From Ramazzottius varieornatus (Eukaryota > Tardigrada > Eutardigrada > Parachela > Ramazzottiidae), in contig BDGG01000001.1 of the NCBI GenBank assembly GCA_001949185.1, forward strand, positions 9,120,464-9,184,463: a DNA stretch of 64,000 nucleotides, written 5' to 3'. Numbering within the stretch: position 1 is the stretch's first letter; each line of letters begins with the position of its first letter. This document shows, piece after piece, positions 1 through 11,220 of the stretch. The position numbers and the translations under genes were made by a program. Below the pieces are notes generated by a model that saw nothing but the letters and a program-made list of their open reading frames with translations, was not told where the DNA came from and did no database searches.

Positions 1-1320
1 CAGAATCTTCATTTACATGTATCGAACTGACGCCGTGATATTAGGTCTTTAAGCCTAGCACAATTTCTCGAAAGAATAACTAGAAACCTCAATGGACCAT
101 GGTAAATTACTCTGCCAAAGTTGCGCTGCAAGAGCCATGGTCGTGACTGAACGGCTGGTGATTGCTGGCAGTCTATCAATCCATCCAACCATGTAATATG
201 GCCAACTTCTAATCCCTCCACGCTTTAGACCACAATATCCGACAAAAGACATGCGATGGAGTCTGCAGGCCATGACAGGCCCAACCAGCAGCAATTGAAT
301 CAACGTGTGCTCAGAGCCAGCAGGCCGGTTATTAAATTGAGGATGCTTCTTGATTGCCGCCTTCAGCGCTCACTAAAACGTTTCGATGAAATTTCCTCAA
401 TGAAACCAGTTTCCCTGCTACAAAAATTCTCGACGTCACGGACCGAGGGTCTATAATATGGTACTCAGCGTAGCAGAGAACCTACGCAGGGGAAGGCTGG
501 CAAGAGCTGTCATGATCAGATGGAAGAACCAGTTGGTACGATTGATGATGAGGGAGCTAAAAAGGCAAAACTCGATCGCTTCTCAACTCACTTCCGGTTG
601 TCATCTCCTCGTCAACTTGATAAGTCTTACGCATGATGGATCGTCTTTTAAGTTTGGCGTCACAGCCTACCTATATTTTGTGCGCGACACAACTGGTGGT
701 ATAATACATCGACGGACATGCACGGCGCACCGTTAGTTTCCTGACCCGAGTTCCTTGTCAAAACCAGAAATACATGCATCACACTACGTAAAGCCTTCTT
801 AGCATAATTATTGCGCCAGATGAATCTCCTTTCGTTTCTTACTCAACATTGAAATTAAAAGATGCACTGCGTATCGTTCGATTGGGCACTACACGCGCAA
901 GCACCGCATAACCGGGGCTTGGGCCGACTCGCGTCCATAATTAACGTTCAATATCGGTCATGATGATTTCCCAAGTTTTTACTGTTCAGGGTAACAACTT
1001 CAGGGTAAAGCAAAAAAGAGAGAGAGCAACAACTGAAAATAGCTTCTTACAACATAAAACTACAGAAACGACATGTCACGGCGACTAAACGAAAATACGG
1101 CATGTTGAAAACAACAAAAACGAAGGATATGACCTTTTGAGATTATTATTACTTGTCAAATTTTGTAAAGAATTTGGTATAAAAAAAAGAAGGGAGGTTG
1201 TCTGTCTATGTATGTAGGAACTTGCTTGTTAGGACTATCTGTCTGTCTGTCGAAGGAGAGCGCTCAATCAGTCATGCGGGTTGATATCTGTGGCGGGCAG
1301 AAGAGACAGAGGCTCCTTCC
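1..1320. other. Intergenic, 3' flank of FoxA
   Basis: No reading frame here has recognisable protein similarity or a splice pattern I would defend. The frames on both strands are short. The part nearest FoxA (roughly 1000-1320) is AT-rich with short GA and GT runs and probably holds the FoxA 3' UTR, but I found no clear AATAAA on the minus strand. Confidence 0.6.
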
Positions 1321-3452
1321 TCACAGTCCGGAAGTGCCGTAGCCGTAGTAGGCTGCCGGATCGGTGGCGTTGTTGTGGCCAAAGGCTTGTGCGGGATTAG
1401 CGCCCTGCGAGGACAGCGAGCTGAGAGCGGCATAGGTGTCATAGGGGGAATAGGCCGAGGCCGAGGAGGCCACCCCGACACCGGCCGTATTCTTGTAGTG
1501 CTCATTCATGATGCCCGGCAGGCGGTTCTCGCTGTAGGTGTGGTTAATCAAATTGGCGATGGTGAACTGATTGTGGATGGACAGGTCGGAAGCCGAAGGC
1601 GGCTTCAACCAGGGCCCCGTACTGAAGAAGGAGGCCGGATGGCCGGTGCCAAAGACGCCTTGGGAAGGGTAATGGTTCTGTAATGTCATGGAGGACTGCT
1701 GTTGTTGTTGCTGCTGCTGCTGTTGCTGCGACTGTTGGGCCGCAGCGGCCTGCTGCATGGACTGTTGCATGGATGGATGGTGGGGAGAGGCCTTGTGACC
1801 TTCCAGCGAGCTACTACTGTACATGGAGGTGACGGGCATGTGCAGCGGGGAAGTCTGGTTGGAAGGCAGTGTGGGGGAAGTGCAGGTGGTGGAGGCCGAC
1901 GAGACGGGCACGGTGCCGGCTGTGGCGGCTGGAGGAGCGTTGACGGCGGATGCCGCATCTTCCGAAGGTTCAGACTTGATGGGGGCATCTTCACTGTTGC
2001 CCTCTTGGTTTGAAGACTCGTTGCCCGACCCAGCCACCGACGAACCTTTGTTACCTGCAACCCCTTACACAATCACACATTGAACATTACTGTACATGTC
2101 ATTTCTTTCAGGTCCTCTACAGCTACTCTAACCTCCAGTTCTCCCCTTAAAATAATTACCTAATCAGAAACCAAGACTAATTCCAAGATTAACTGCGAAT
2201 GTAACCAAGCACAACTTCAATGGGTAAATGGATACCTTCTGTCGACTAATGTTGGCTTCTTGAAAAGTAGCAGCAATAAAGAACATTTAGCAGTCGTGCG
2301 GATGACTAGATATGTTAGTACGAATGTTGGAGGACTCTTGAAGGGGGTCAATATTTGTTGAATCTTTAAGAAGGTATAAATAAATAAGCGTTATTATGGG
2401 CTTTAGGTTAAACTATGTACTACTGGCTGCTACAGAATGATTGTCAACAGAACACTCGGCAATGTCACCTCACCACACAATACAGATCAAATTTCCCCAA
2501 GACAAATAATTTAATAAACCTGCTGAAATAACAACAAACAATGGCCTGACATCCAGCAACTGCTACTATCTTCATCTTCTCATTCATTTGATCGAATTAT
2601 TGTTTTTCCATCAGACAAAATGATTTGCCAAATTCTTCCACTAACTTACGACGCTCAGAGCAGGGAAATATATTTCAAGCAATGTCTCGGTGGAAAGTTT
2701 GGCTTGTGTAATAAGGGTAAGAGCTGGCTGAAGAGGTTTGCAGCTCTTTAGAATATGGAAATGTCAGGCGTTGACTTACCATTTCTGAGGCTGTCACGTT
2801 TCTCCTTTTCACATTTGAAGCGCTTTTGTCGTCTCAAGAAACAGCCATTCTCAAACATGTTGCCACTCTGAGGATGGAGTCCCCAGAAAGAGCCCTTGCC
2901 TGGCTTGTCGGGAGTACGCGGCACCTTGACGAAGCAGTCGTTAAAGGACAAGCTGTGGCGGATGGAGTTTTGCCAGCGTTGCTGGTTGGCGCGGTAAAAG
3001 GCAAAGTTCTCCATGATGTACTGGTAGATTTCACTGAGTGTACACATGTGATGGGGCGAATGTTGAATGGCCATTGTGATTAGGGAAATGTAGGAAAAGG
3101 GAGGTTTGGCATTGGTGTAAGCCCGACGATATTGCTTCTCGGGATTACGGGAGCGTTGTAACAAGTGATCGTTATTGGAAGCTTGCAGACTGCCTTGCAG
3201 AGCCCCGCGGACCGAGACGGGAGGCAGTCCGCCGTTCTGCGGCAGTGCGTTGGAAGAGACAAAGTGGCCGGACATGGCCGAACTGACCGCCGCGTTGACG
3301 TTAGAAGGATGATTGTAGGCGCCGTAACTGTTGTAGGCCGACATGTGTTGCCCCGCCATGGCGTTGGACATTTGCTGTACGGCCGCCGCAGCCGGCGAAC
3401 AAAATGACGACGACATTAAGCCCGCCGAATAATTGTCCGACGGATAATGCAT
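1321..3452 (-). CDS. foxA: FoxA (fork head / HNF3) transcription factor
   Basis: This gene encodes a nuclear winged-helix DNA-binding factor of the FoxA class, known in animals as a pioneer factor for endoderm and foregut. There are two coding exons, 3452-2780 and 2054-1321, joined in phase 1 across a 725-bp intron (donor gtaagt, acceptor ttgcag), giving 468 residues. The forkhead domain is near residues 115-210: [16 protein letters not shown], then [18 protein letters not shown], then [10 protein letters not shown], ending [17 protein letters not shown], the FoxA pattern. After the intron come a serine- and proline-rich region, a 10-Q run, and [12 protein letters not shown], which resembles the FoxA transactivation motif HPFSINNLM. 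The protein ends [10 protein letters not shown] chose the ATG at 3452. Two codons upstream in frame there is only a GTG, which is not a plausible animal start. Wing and helix positions such as [21 protein letters not shown] are somewhat diverged from other FoxA proteins. Confidence 0.95.
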
Positions 3453-6400
3453 AATCACAGACTATACTCTATATGCTACACTCGATAATAAATACACAAC
3501 AATATTCCCCCAATCTTGGATGATACCACCACCGTGAAACGAAGCCAGAGATAATATTCCGAAAAGAGTGGTCCGGCAGTCGACTATCACCAGTTTGGTG
3601 AATACTCGAGATAGAGATAGGATGCAGGACACTTGAAAAGAGCTCGATGTACTTCTTGCGCGGGCTAGCCAGCTACACGCAGACTACAACTTCAAGATTG
3701 AAAACTAGCTCGAATGACTTTGGCTGCTACGGAAAGCAGTGTGCTCTGGCGCATGTGCACACTTGATGAAGGAAGGAAGGAACGAAGACGCCAAAGTGGA
3801 TCAACAGGCTCCAAGCCAGCAAACCTCCGTACAACCATAACACTACTCAACATTTCCTTGCGTACATATACCGTATAGAAGGTGAACTCGTACTGTAGCC
3901 TACCATCAACAAATCGCGAAGGCGGTGCTGCTTCGCCCGAGGTCTACCCAGCCGGCGTGACGACATCAAGCCATGGCTTTGATCAAGCTATGAATAAATG
4001 GGTGGATGAAAAACCCCATGCACTGTCATGGAGGAAGGTGGAGAGAGAACCTCGCCAATCATTGCTACTTCCTCAACTGAATCATTACACTATATTCCAC
4101 CCTCAGTAATCGGATCGCCCCTTTTGGCTGACGCAATCGATTGGGAGACGACGTACTGTACCATCAGTCCCTCAAGCGCTATTAAATTACATTTACAGCA
4201 ACGGCCACAGCTCCCCAGCGCCATATACATGGCGGAAGTATCGATTGTCATCCTGGCTTTCAAGCTCAGCTTCTTTCCTGACACTGCTCCATGGCACAGC
4301 CCCACTGAAATGTATAGCGCGTTTCATCCCAGGTTGAACAGTTGAAGAGGGGAGAAAGTAGAGTGGTTTGAATGACCTTATGGCTTTGTTTACTGTTGGC
4401 CGCTGGTCATCCCTTTGCAGTGCCCGGCCAACAACATGCTCCACCATATGCTCAATGGCAATTTCGACAGATCGATTAGATGTCATCCAACTCATACAGT
4501 CTCACTGGCAAGCCAGTTAGAAGCTATAGACTACGCACCACCACTACCGGCCAAAAAACAAAGCTATGCAGGGTTTAACTGTTTCATTTTCTTCGGCTGT
4601 GGGAAGATTAGGAGGTGTGGGCTTCTTACTGGGACTGGAGTAAAACGGTCGATGATTTTTGTCAAGTCGTAAAGTAGCGATGAAAAGCCGTAAAAGGAAG
4701 AATGTAGCTGTAATGAAGCTATACGATGATGTCGTGTGGATTTGATGTTTCCTTTCCCGCTTTTGGCCGTGCAAGTGTAAGTACAGTACAGTGCATTAGG
4801 TCATTTTACGGCTGAGCAAGACCGACGTTTACCTGTACCGCGCTTGTCAGTTATTATCGTCCAAAGAATTAACGATTCATCAATGGAAGGTGGCATTTCC
4901 TGACGCACCTAGCAAGTACTCGCTGACTACCGCACTATATCTTGACAAGCTCAACTGACTCACACCATGGCACGCCAAACTTCAAGGTCCAATTTCCGCT
5001 GGGTTCTTGAGAACCAAAGCAGGAAAGAAAGATATGGCATACAAGTACGGACAAAGAGACAACGCGCGAAGCGACATCTTGCAGCGCCAGCCACGCCTTG
5101 CACTTGCAGCGCCAGCCATGGTCAAGTACTCAGTAATCGGTACTGTACAACACAGGCAAAGGCGCTTCGCCGCAAAGGAACAAGGATTTCCCTTCCTACA
5201 AGACGTTCGAGTCAGCAATGGAATCGACATCTCCTACCACTGTCAAACCTATTGAGTGCTCGAGCTGAGCTACCTGCAGCAAGTAAATCTTATAAGCAGC
5301 TCCATCAAAGGTTCGTGTGAGTGTTGCGCGAAAAGGAGCGCGTAACAGCCGCGAGATATGCGGTGATTTGTGCACACCGTAATTTGTTTTAGTTAATCGA
5401 AGGCTCCAGAACGTCTAGTGAGATGGACAATGCAAAGCCCCGAACAAAGAAGGGAAGGGAATTGCACGGTGAAGCCTTTCCTTATAAAGCTGATGGTCAC
5501 TTTCGCCCCATGCAGATAGGGAGTTGGAGCAAGCATTGATCGCTGCAGGTGTCCATGGTTTATCTTGGCACTTAATTACAAAAGGCCCTTTTGACCAGCG
5601 GCTGCTCCAGTGTCATGCCGTATCACGACAATTGTCTTTGCACATAACACCTCTTTTAATTTGATTACCCTCTTCAGCCTTTCCGGCACAAGCCTATAAC
5701 CGACCCTGCCTATAAAGACATCAAACCACTTTCCGATGGATCTTGCACGTGTTATCCCATCGCTCTCACTGAACAAGATAAGAACAAAACAGTCCAAGAT
5801 ATACCTCACCGACCTCCGCACAAAGGATCATTCCTGACACTCTTCCAATGCCAATTCTAGTATCAACGTCTTGGGCGATTTCTTCACATGGTACCGACGA
5901 CGATACTCGGCTGCCTGCCAAAACAGTTACACTGTGGCAACTTTTTTTCCGCGGCAGCCCGCAGCGTCAAAAATACGTCAAAATGGAAGGGTTCTTGCAT
6001 TACTGCACGAAAGATCAGCCAGCTCGTGCGAGGGTGTAAACGACAAGCTGTATGTTGGGGATTTGAAGTTATTTAAGAGAAAAGGTTGGGAGTGAATTTG
6101 GGTAATCAAGCGATAAAGAAGCTTGTTTGGGGGCAACAGGGGGCAGGAAGAGGGCAAGCCGGCCTAATCAGGCAACAATAGGCGGTCACAGCTCGCAAGA
6201 CAATAACACCATGGTGGGTCGGCCATAACATTCCCCTTTTTCTCCTGCCTGCATATGATTATTGCTGCACAATACGGCACAAGTCACTAACACCTTCGTT
6301 CCCATCACATCGCCACCGATAAACATACAAATTAGCACCTCCCCACAAAGGGCCGATTATACCACTGTTTTCGGAAATATTCCCCACTATAAGTGCTTTA

Positions 6401-8338
6401 TCGCGGTCAGATTGGAACTCACAGTTTGTTGCTGATTAGCACCTGCTAAATTAGATATCGAATGACGATCATGCAAGCAAAACCCATCTTCCAAAGGATA
6501 CGAAAATCATCAAGCAGGCAAACCCGACCAGAACGAGGACGACGCTGGCGCTGCAAAGCTTATCCAGCACCGGACGATAACAGAAGAGAAGAAAAAGTCC
6601 CTACCTGCCAGCTTCAACTCATGGTCGACCGCAATGTACGCCCCAAACTGATAGCAGCACTTCAACTGTTAATAACCATACCTGAAGCCATACTGACCTC
6701 CGAAACCGCAAGGCAATACCCTTCGCTGTCACTTCCAGGGCCTAAGGAATCCTAGGAAGCAGTCTCATCTATCCCTTACCAAAACCGACGGGTGGTCTAA
6801 TGCGGAAGCAGCTCCCTGTTCCGCTCAACGTGGCGCACTGTAATAAAGCGCTCGCTGTTCTTCTGCAAAACCAGTCACCCATCCACGGTGTTTCCTCCAT
6901 TCTAGAAGATGCGCTCCCCAAGATTCTCAGACTCTTTCCGTCGCTCTGAGCCTCTGCGCGCGGTGCGTACTGTATGTGCTTGGAGAACCGAACACTGAGG
7001 TCTTCGGTGACGTCGACTCACCTACCGAACGTAATCATCCTAGTTCACACTTTCAGGCGAAATCCGAATGTGGTATGATTAGTACACTGATGCGCCATTT
7101 GTATAACCCTTCTCTGGTCTCTGACAGACAATTATCTTCCACAACAGACCAGCACGCAGCTAACTACCAGAGTCCCTTCCGGTCAGCATCCTTAACTCTC
7201 TGTCAATTTAAATCTCCAGGTGAAAGTGGAAGCAACTGCGAGTCTGGGACTACACAAAGCATATGATGCACTGCACTACAGATACTTCGAAGATCCTGCT
7301 AAGGAGTAGGGACCAAGCAATCGTGAAGGGATATCACTTCAGAACTCGCTAGTCATTCGCTGCGCCTAACGCCAGTTTCCGCAGTGGTGTCAGACAATAT
7401 AACCAAAAACCAGCAGATCACGCTGCTTCCCTAAATTCAACCCCCTTCATTCAAAGATACACACATCCGAGCAACAAGCACACTCCCTCCTACTCAGAAA
7501 ACCGCCTTTACTCATATCACGTACCTGAATAGGTCTTAGATCTGGATTCTCTTCGGAATTCGGTGATGCACGCAACTTAGAGTGAATGTAGCTAATACAT
7601 CCTGCAGGTGACGCGAGGGTCTTTCATTAGTCCATCAACATCTTTCCGTCTTCGTAACATCTTTTACGCCTGTCGAGCAGAAAATAAGCAACTGATTAGT
7701 TTTTGTAGCGTCCAGATGGCAAGTATGAAATCGTGTGAAATGCGAGAGCAACTGGATGCAACAGGTAACGGCATCAATCCTCTTTTTAATTCCACACTGC
7801 CAGCTGAGATTGGGCCGTGCGATAAGTGAGGCTCTTCCGTCCATAGATCGCGACTAGCTCCAACGTTCACTATAGTGCAAGTATGGGCCTTCGTACTTTA
7901 AAGTACGTTTCCGTCGCGAAGTCAATTCTCCCAAATGATCCATCCACCGTTGGCCCAGCCCTGCAAAGACTATCGGCATTAGATCCCATTCTTCATTAAA
8001 AGTGAAATGTTGCGAAATCTCAGGCGAAACGTGCGCGCTTGTCTTATGCCGAATCCCCTGTCGACGTCGTCAGCGTTCGACAACGACTTACCAAGAAGAA
8101 CTGGATATCTCGGTAGTCAAAGTATACGAGGGGTTCAGACTGGATACTGTTGTAATGATGAATCGGGCATGGGAGAAACCTGCAAGAAGGTGGGTTGGAC
8201 CTTTTTAACGATACCCCTGCAGTGACGTTACAACTTACAACCCGCGGCTGTCTAGAAGCTTGAAAGTTGAAACATTCGTCGGAACGATCGCTGTTAAATC
8301 ACTTTGGTCATGACGCACCTGCTCTTCCTGGTTCTCTG
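3453..8338. other. Intergenic, 5' side of FoxA
   Basis: This is about 4.9 kb without a gene I can support. Frames reach about 117 codons (for example 4967-5320 plus), which is within chance expectation for this base composition. They show no domain and no conserved splice pattern. A local 16-base direct repeat sits near 5078-5118. The region upstream of 3452 presumably contains the FoxA promoter, but no core element can be named with confidence. Confidence 0.5.
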
Positions 8339-9041
8339 ACGATTCACTCCATCAGCCGGGGGACGAAAGCAGGAGGAGAAGACTCCTGCGGGGAAAATGG
8401 CGGCTTCGTCCGGTCATTACACATCTATGCATACCAATCTTCGACGACCTTTTCTCGTTCCGCAAGGGCGTCCGGGCGTCCCGATTGACGATCGACGTCT
8501 AGTGAGCCTAGGAAGCAGTTTCATATTGTTAGACTCAGCGCGTGGATCCACGCGCACGACAAACAAGCTTTACGGCGATAACAAGCTAACTTCCGGAAGT
8601 GATTGAGGCTCGCAACATCGGTGGCCCGTTTCGGATAAACCTAGATCGGATAGACCTATGACGACATTACCAATGCCGTCAGCGATTCCGCCGAAACCAG
8701 AACGACGATCCAACGATCGTGGCATATCGACCCGACGGCATGATCCCCACTTCCCCAGTTTCCTCCAGCAGTTTAGGTGCATGGTATAGCGTCTTCAGTT
8801 CTGCGACTTCTCCAGCTTCCAGTTGAGAACTGCGGGCGAACCTGTAAACACATTCACCATGGGCAAGAGTAACCTATTCAGCTGTCGACTGCCTTCCGTG
8901 ACTACCAAGGAAAGATACGAAGTCCAGAGATTTACGGGACCGGAGCGAGAACTGAGAAGACTTCAGAGCCGAGAAGTGGAAAAGGAAAACGCCAAAAAAC
9001 GGTACAGTCCGGTCGCTCGAAATCTCGACAAAATTTTCTGA
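8339..9041 (+). pseudogene. Possible decayed or unresolved ORF (unknown protein)
   Basis: One plus-strand frame stays open from 8339 to the stop ending at 9041 except for a TGA at 8604-8606 and a TAG near 8786. An ATG in good context lies at 8397. The three pieces read like protein: a basic, serine-rich N-terminal part; a proline- and arginine-rich middle containing PPKPERRSNDRGISTRRHD; and a charged C-terminal part, KERYEVQRFTGPEREL followed by RRLQSREVEKENAKKR, that looks helical. About ten stops would be expected by chance in this length. No multiple-of-three intron cleanly removes the TGA. A 39-nt GT-AG segment (about 8774-8812) could remove the TAG. I do not recognise the family. It may be a decaying gene, a gene with very small introns, or chance. 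Confidence 0.3.
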
Positions 9042-9263
9042 TTTCAGAAGAGGAAAACATACGAAGTTAACCGTACTGCTTGCCATGCCCACACAGCCGG
9101 TTATCTGCACTTTGATCAGTTGATTACACGAGTCTCAGCACGGTGTAATGTGTGTGTTATGTAATATTGGGCCTTGGCTTAGTATACCGTGTGGTGAATG
9201 TATGGTGGGCCTCAAACTGAAACTGGAAAATTTCGTCCAGATTTCCAGCGACCGGACTGTGCC
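9001..9263. repeat. Inverted repeat pair, 47-bp arms
   Basis: Segments 9001-9047 and 9217-9263 are inverted copies of equal length, matching at 40 of 47 positions, with a spacer of about 169 bp. The left arm starts ggtacagtccgg and ends tttcag. The reverse complement of the right arm starts ggcacagtccgg and ends tttcag. Each arm lies in an open frame on opposite strands and encodes a similar peptide (ENFVEISSDRTVP on minus, ENFVQISSDRTVP on plus). It could be the ends of a small mobile element or an inverted local duplication. Confidence 0.7.
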
Positions 9264-9524
9264 TGGTGAAAATGTCTGCCCTCCCACCCCAGGGCGGTTC
9301 CAATGGCAGAGTCGGGCCGACGGCATGCCCTGGTCTGAACGGCAATGCGCTGTGCAGTTTGCACTGTGACTTTGTAGTGTGCACTCTCCGTCAGTAGCCA
9401 GCTTCGGTTCTGCGAAACTCTTCCTGCGATTCTTGTATGCATGCCGTCTTGTGCTTGTAGATCCCTCAGTATCGCAGCATTACTGCCAGGACTAGTGGGA
9501 TTGTCTCGAGGTTGCGGCATCCTC

Positions 9525-11220
9525 ATGGCAGACACGAAGCGCGCGGAGCTGTTCCAGATGGAGCAGATGATCCAGCAGGTGGAAGCTGCACTCAATCGCC
9601 AGAATATTGCTCTCAAAGATTACCACACTGTTATCCACAACGCTCGGGATGAAAATTACACTGCTGAAGAGGCTGCTGTGGAGATCCAGACAGCTTTGAA
9701 TAACCTGGAAAGCTGCTTAATGTGGGCCAGAAGCTTGAAAGTTTGAGTATCCTTTGCCTTATCATCACTGTATGCATGTGTGTGAGGCGCATGCAGCAGG
9801 AATTTGTTGTATGCATGTGCATGTCTCGTATGTTATATCGAAGCTACGCTCAGATTTTATTCCTCTTTTGCAGAGAAGTGGACCAGAAAGTCGCGGACCT
9901 TCCGTCATCTGTTTCCAGCTTGGGTCTTGCTTCGTTCCTGTCCTCGTGTCCGCCCATCGGCGCAACCACTACCGGGCAAGGAGATGGAGGGACCAACGCG
10001 GCAGCATCACCATATCGTTCGCTATACGAAGAGCTGATTACCACATATTCCATCCACGAACGTGTTAGTTCTTCTTCAGCAAGTGGTTTTCTCGACATGA
10101 AAGTATCGTTAAAGATGAAGTACAGCTGCTATAAAGTTGCGCTTAGCTTGTTCATGGGTTTTTAGGGGAGAGAGTACTGCAGTGTCATTTTGCCACATTT
10201 GTCCGTTCATGCCCATCGTAAGATGGGGAAACCACCTAAATTTCATCCGAACCTGCCTCGGCCACACGAAATTTACGAAGAGTAAGACTACGTGGAACGA
10301 ACTGCGCCGTACAGCTCTGTTAGCTGTTTCTTTGGCTCGTGTACTGAATTTTCGTAGTATGGAACCCCATGCTCGAGCTGATGATATGTTTGCAGTGTGT
10401 CCAAAAAGATCGACGCCATCTTCAGGCAGCAATCCGCTTCGTTATCGACGCTGACATTTGCCGTCTATGATCTGCCGGCAGCTGGCGTTATTGTAGAGGT
10501 AAGCGCTTCGTCCTCTTTTCTGACATCTTCGAATCAAGATAACTGATAACTATCCTATATCGAGCTGGTGTCGACGTAGCTCGTGGTGGACCGGATATTT
10601 CGAGTAGCGCTAACCATACGTGGTACAGCCTTCGTCGAAGGAGTAAATATCCGCGGTAGCGATGAAAACTTCAATCTAGAAGCCAAAGCGTTGAGGCCCA
10701 TCGACCTGTGGACACCGTCAGGTTACGAAGTTTACCGAGTGCTGGCCCGAAATGCCACCGAAGCTGTCCTTCATTACCACTCACCCAATGAACCTGAAAG
10801 ATCGCTACGCGGATTCCTGGTAAGCAACCTGTTTATAGACAACCTTTCGCCTGTCTAGAGTACGTCTGTACAATGTCGGAAATCCCTTCCTGTGATCACG
10901 TGACCTTGGCTACTGTTGACTAATGAGACCACGTGATCACGGGAAGGGATGCATTTCCGACATCTTGGAATCATGCTTGCCTCGTTATAGCAATGGATCA
11001 ATTCGTTAGCGACCTTGTTCAGTTCGCCGTGCAAACGATGTGGAAAGTACTTGGACAGCGGTCTCCCAGGTAAGCTAGAATGGAAAGCTAGAAGTATTCC
11101 ATCAAGCTTATGGGGTGCTGACTTCCACTCCCACGTCTGTTTTTAGCCACCTGGAGGGATTACAAGAAGCTAGAAGCGTACCATGAAGCTTGCCGGGTTC
11201 TGACTTTTACCACCACGTAA
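9525..11220 (+). CDS. MED27: Mediator complex subunit 27 (MED27)
   Basis: This is a nuclear subunit of Mediator, which links transcription factors to RNA polymerase II. Seven coding exons are supported: 9525-9721, 9874-10102, 10166-10281, 10396-10498, 10580-10819, 10991-11069 and 11147-11220, totalling 345 residues (human MED27 has 311). Matches to the family include SPYRSLYEELITTY (human TPLYSQLLQAY), HEIYEDVSKKIDAIF, the core from VDRIFRVALTIRG to LWTPSGYEVYRVLARNATEA, then VLHYHSPNEP, and the C-terminal zinc-like motif SSPCKRCGKYL with TWRDYKKLEAYHEAC. The N-terminus (MADTKRAELFQMEQM) is predicted coiled coil. The end of exon 1 is the weakest point: the phase demands a gtgggc donor at 9722, otherwise a small exon is missing. 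The remaining introns are 63-171 bp with good GT-AG signals. Intron 5 holds a hairpin, and intron 6 holds a relic copy of the last exon. Confidence 0.93.
10873..10963. repeat. Hairpin inverted repeat in MED27 intron 5
   Basis: Arms 10873-10902 and 10930-10963 are near-perfect inverted copies (ATGTCGGAAAT, CCCTTCC, GTGATCACGTG), with a 4-base insertion in the right arm and a 27-base loop. The arrangement suggests a miniature inverted-repeat element or a strong RNA hairpin in the pre-mRNA. It contains two GTGATCACGTG palindromes. Confidence 0.8.
11087..11136 (+). repeat. Relic duplicate of the terminal MED27 exon
   Basis: This 50-bp stretch inside MED27 intron 6 aligns without gaps to 11169-11218 of the last exon, with 38 of 50 bases identical. 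It stays open in the exon's frame and would read KLEVFHQAYGVLTSTPT, compared with KLEAYHEACRVLTFTTT. It lacks the zinc-ligand cysteine and has no acceptor directly upstream, so it looks like a decayed tandem exon duplicate. Confidence 0.75.

Noticed and set aside
1702-2083. Plus-strand glycine/valine-rich frames
   Set aside because: They are mirror frames of the serine/proline/glutamine-rich FoxA C-terminal exon.
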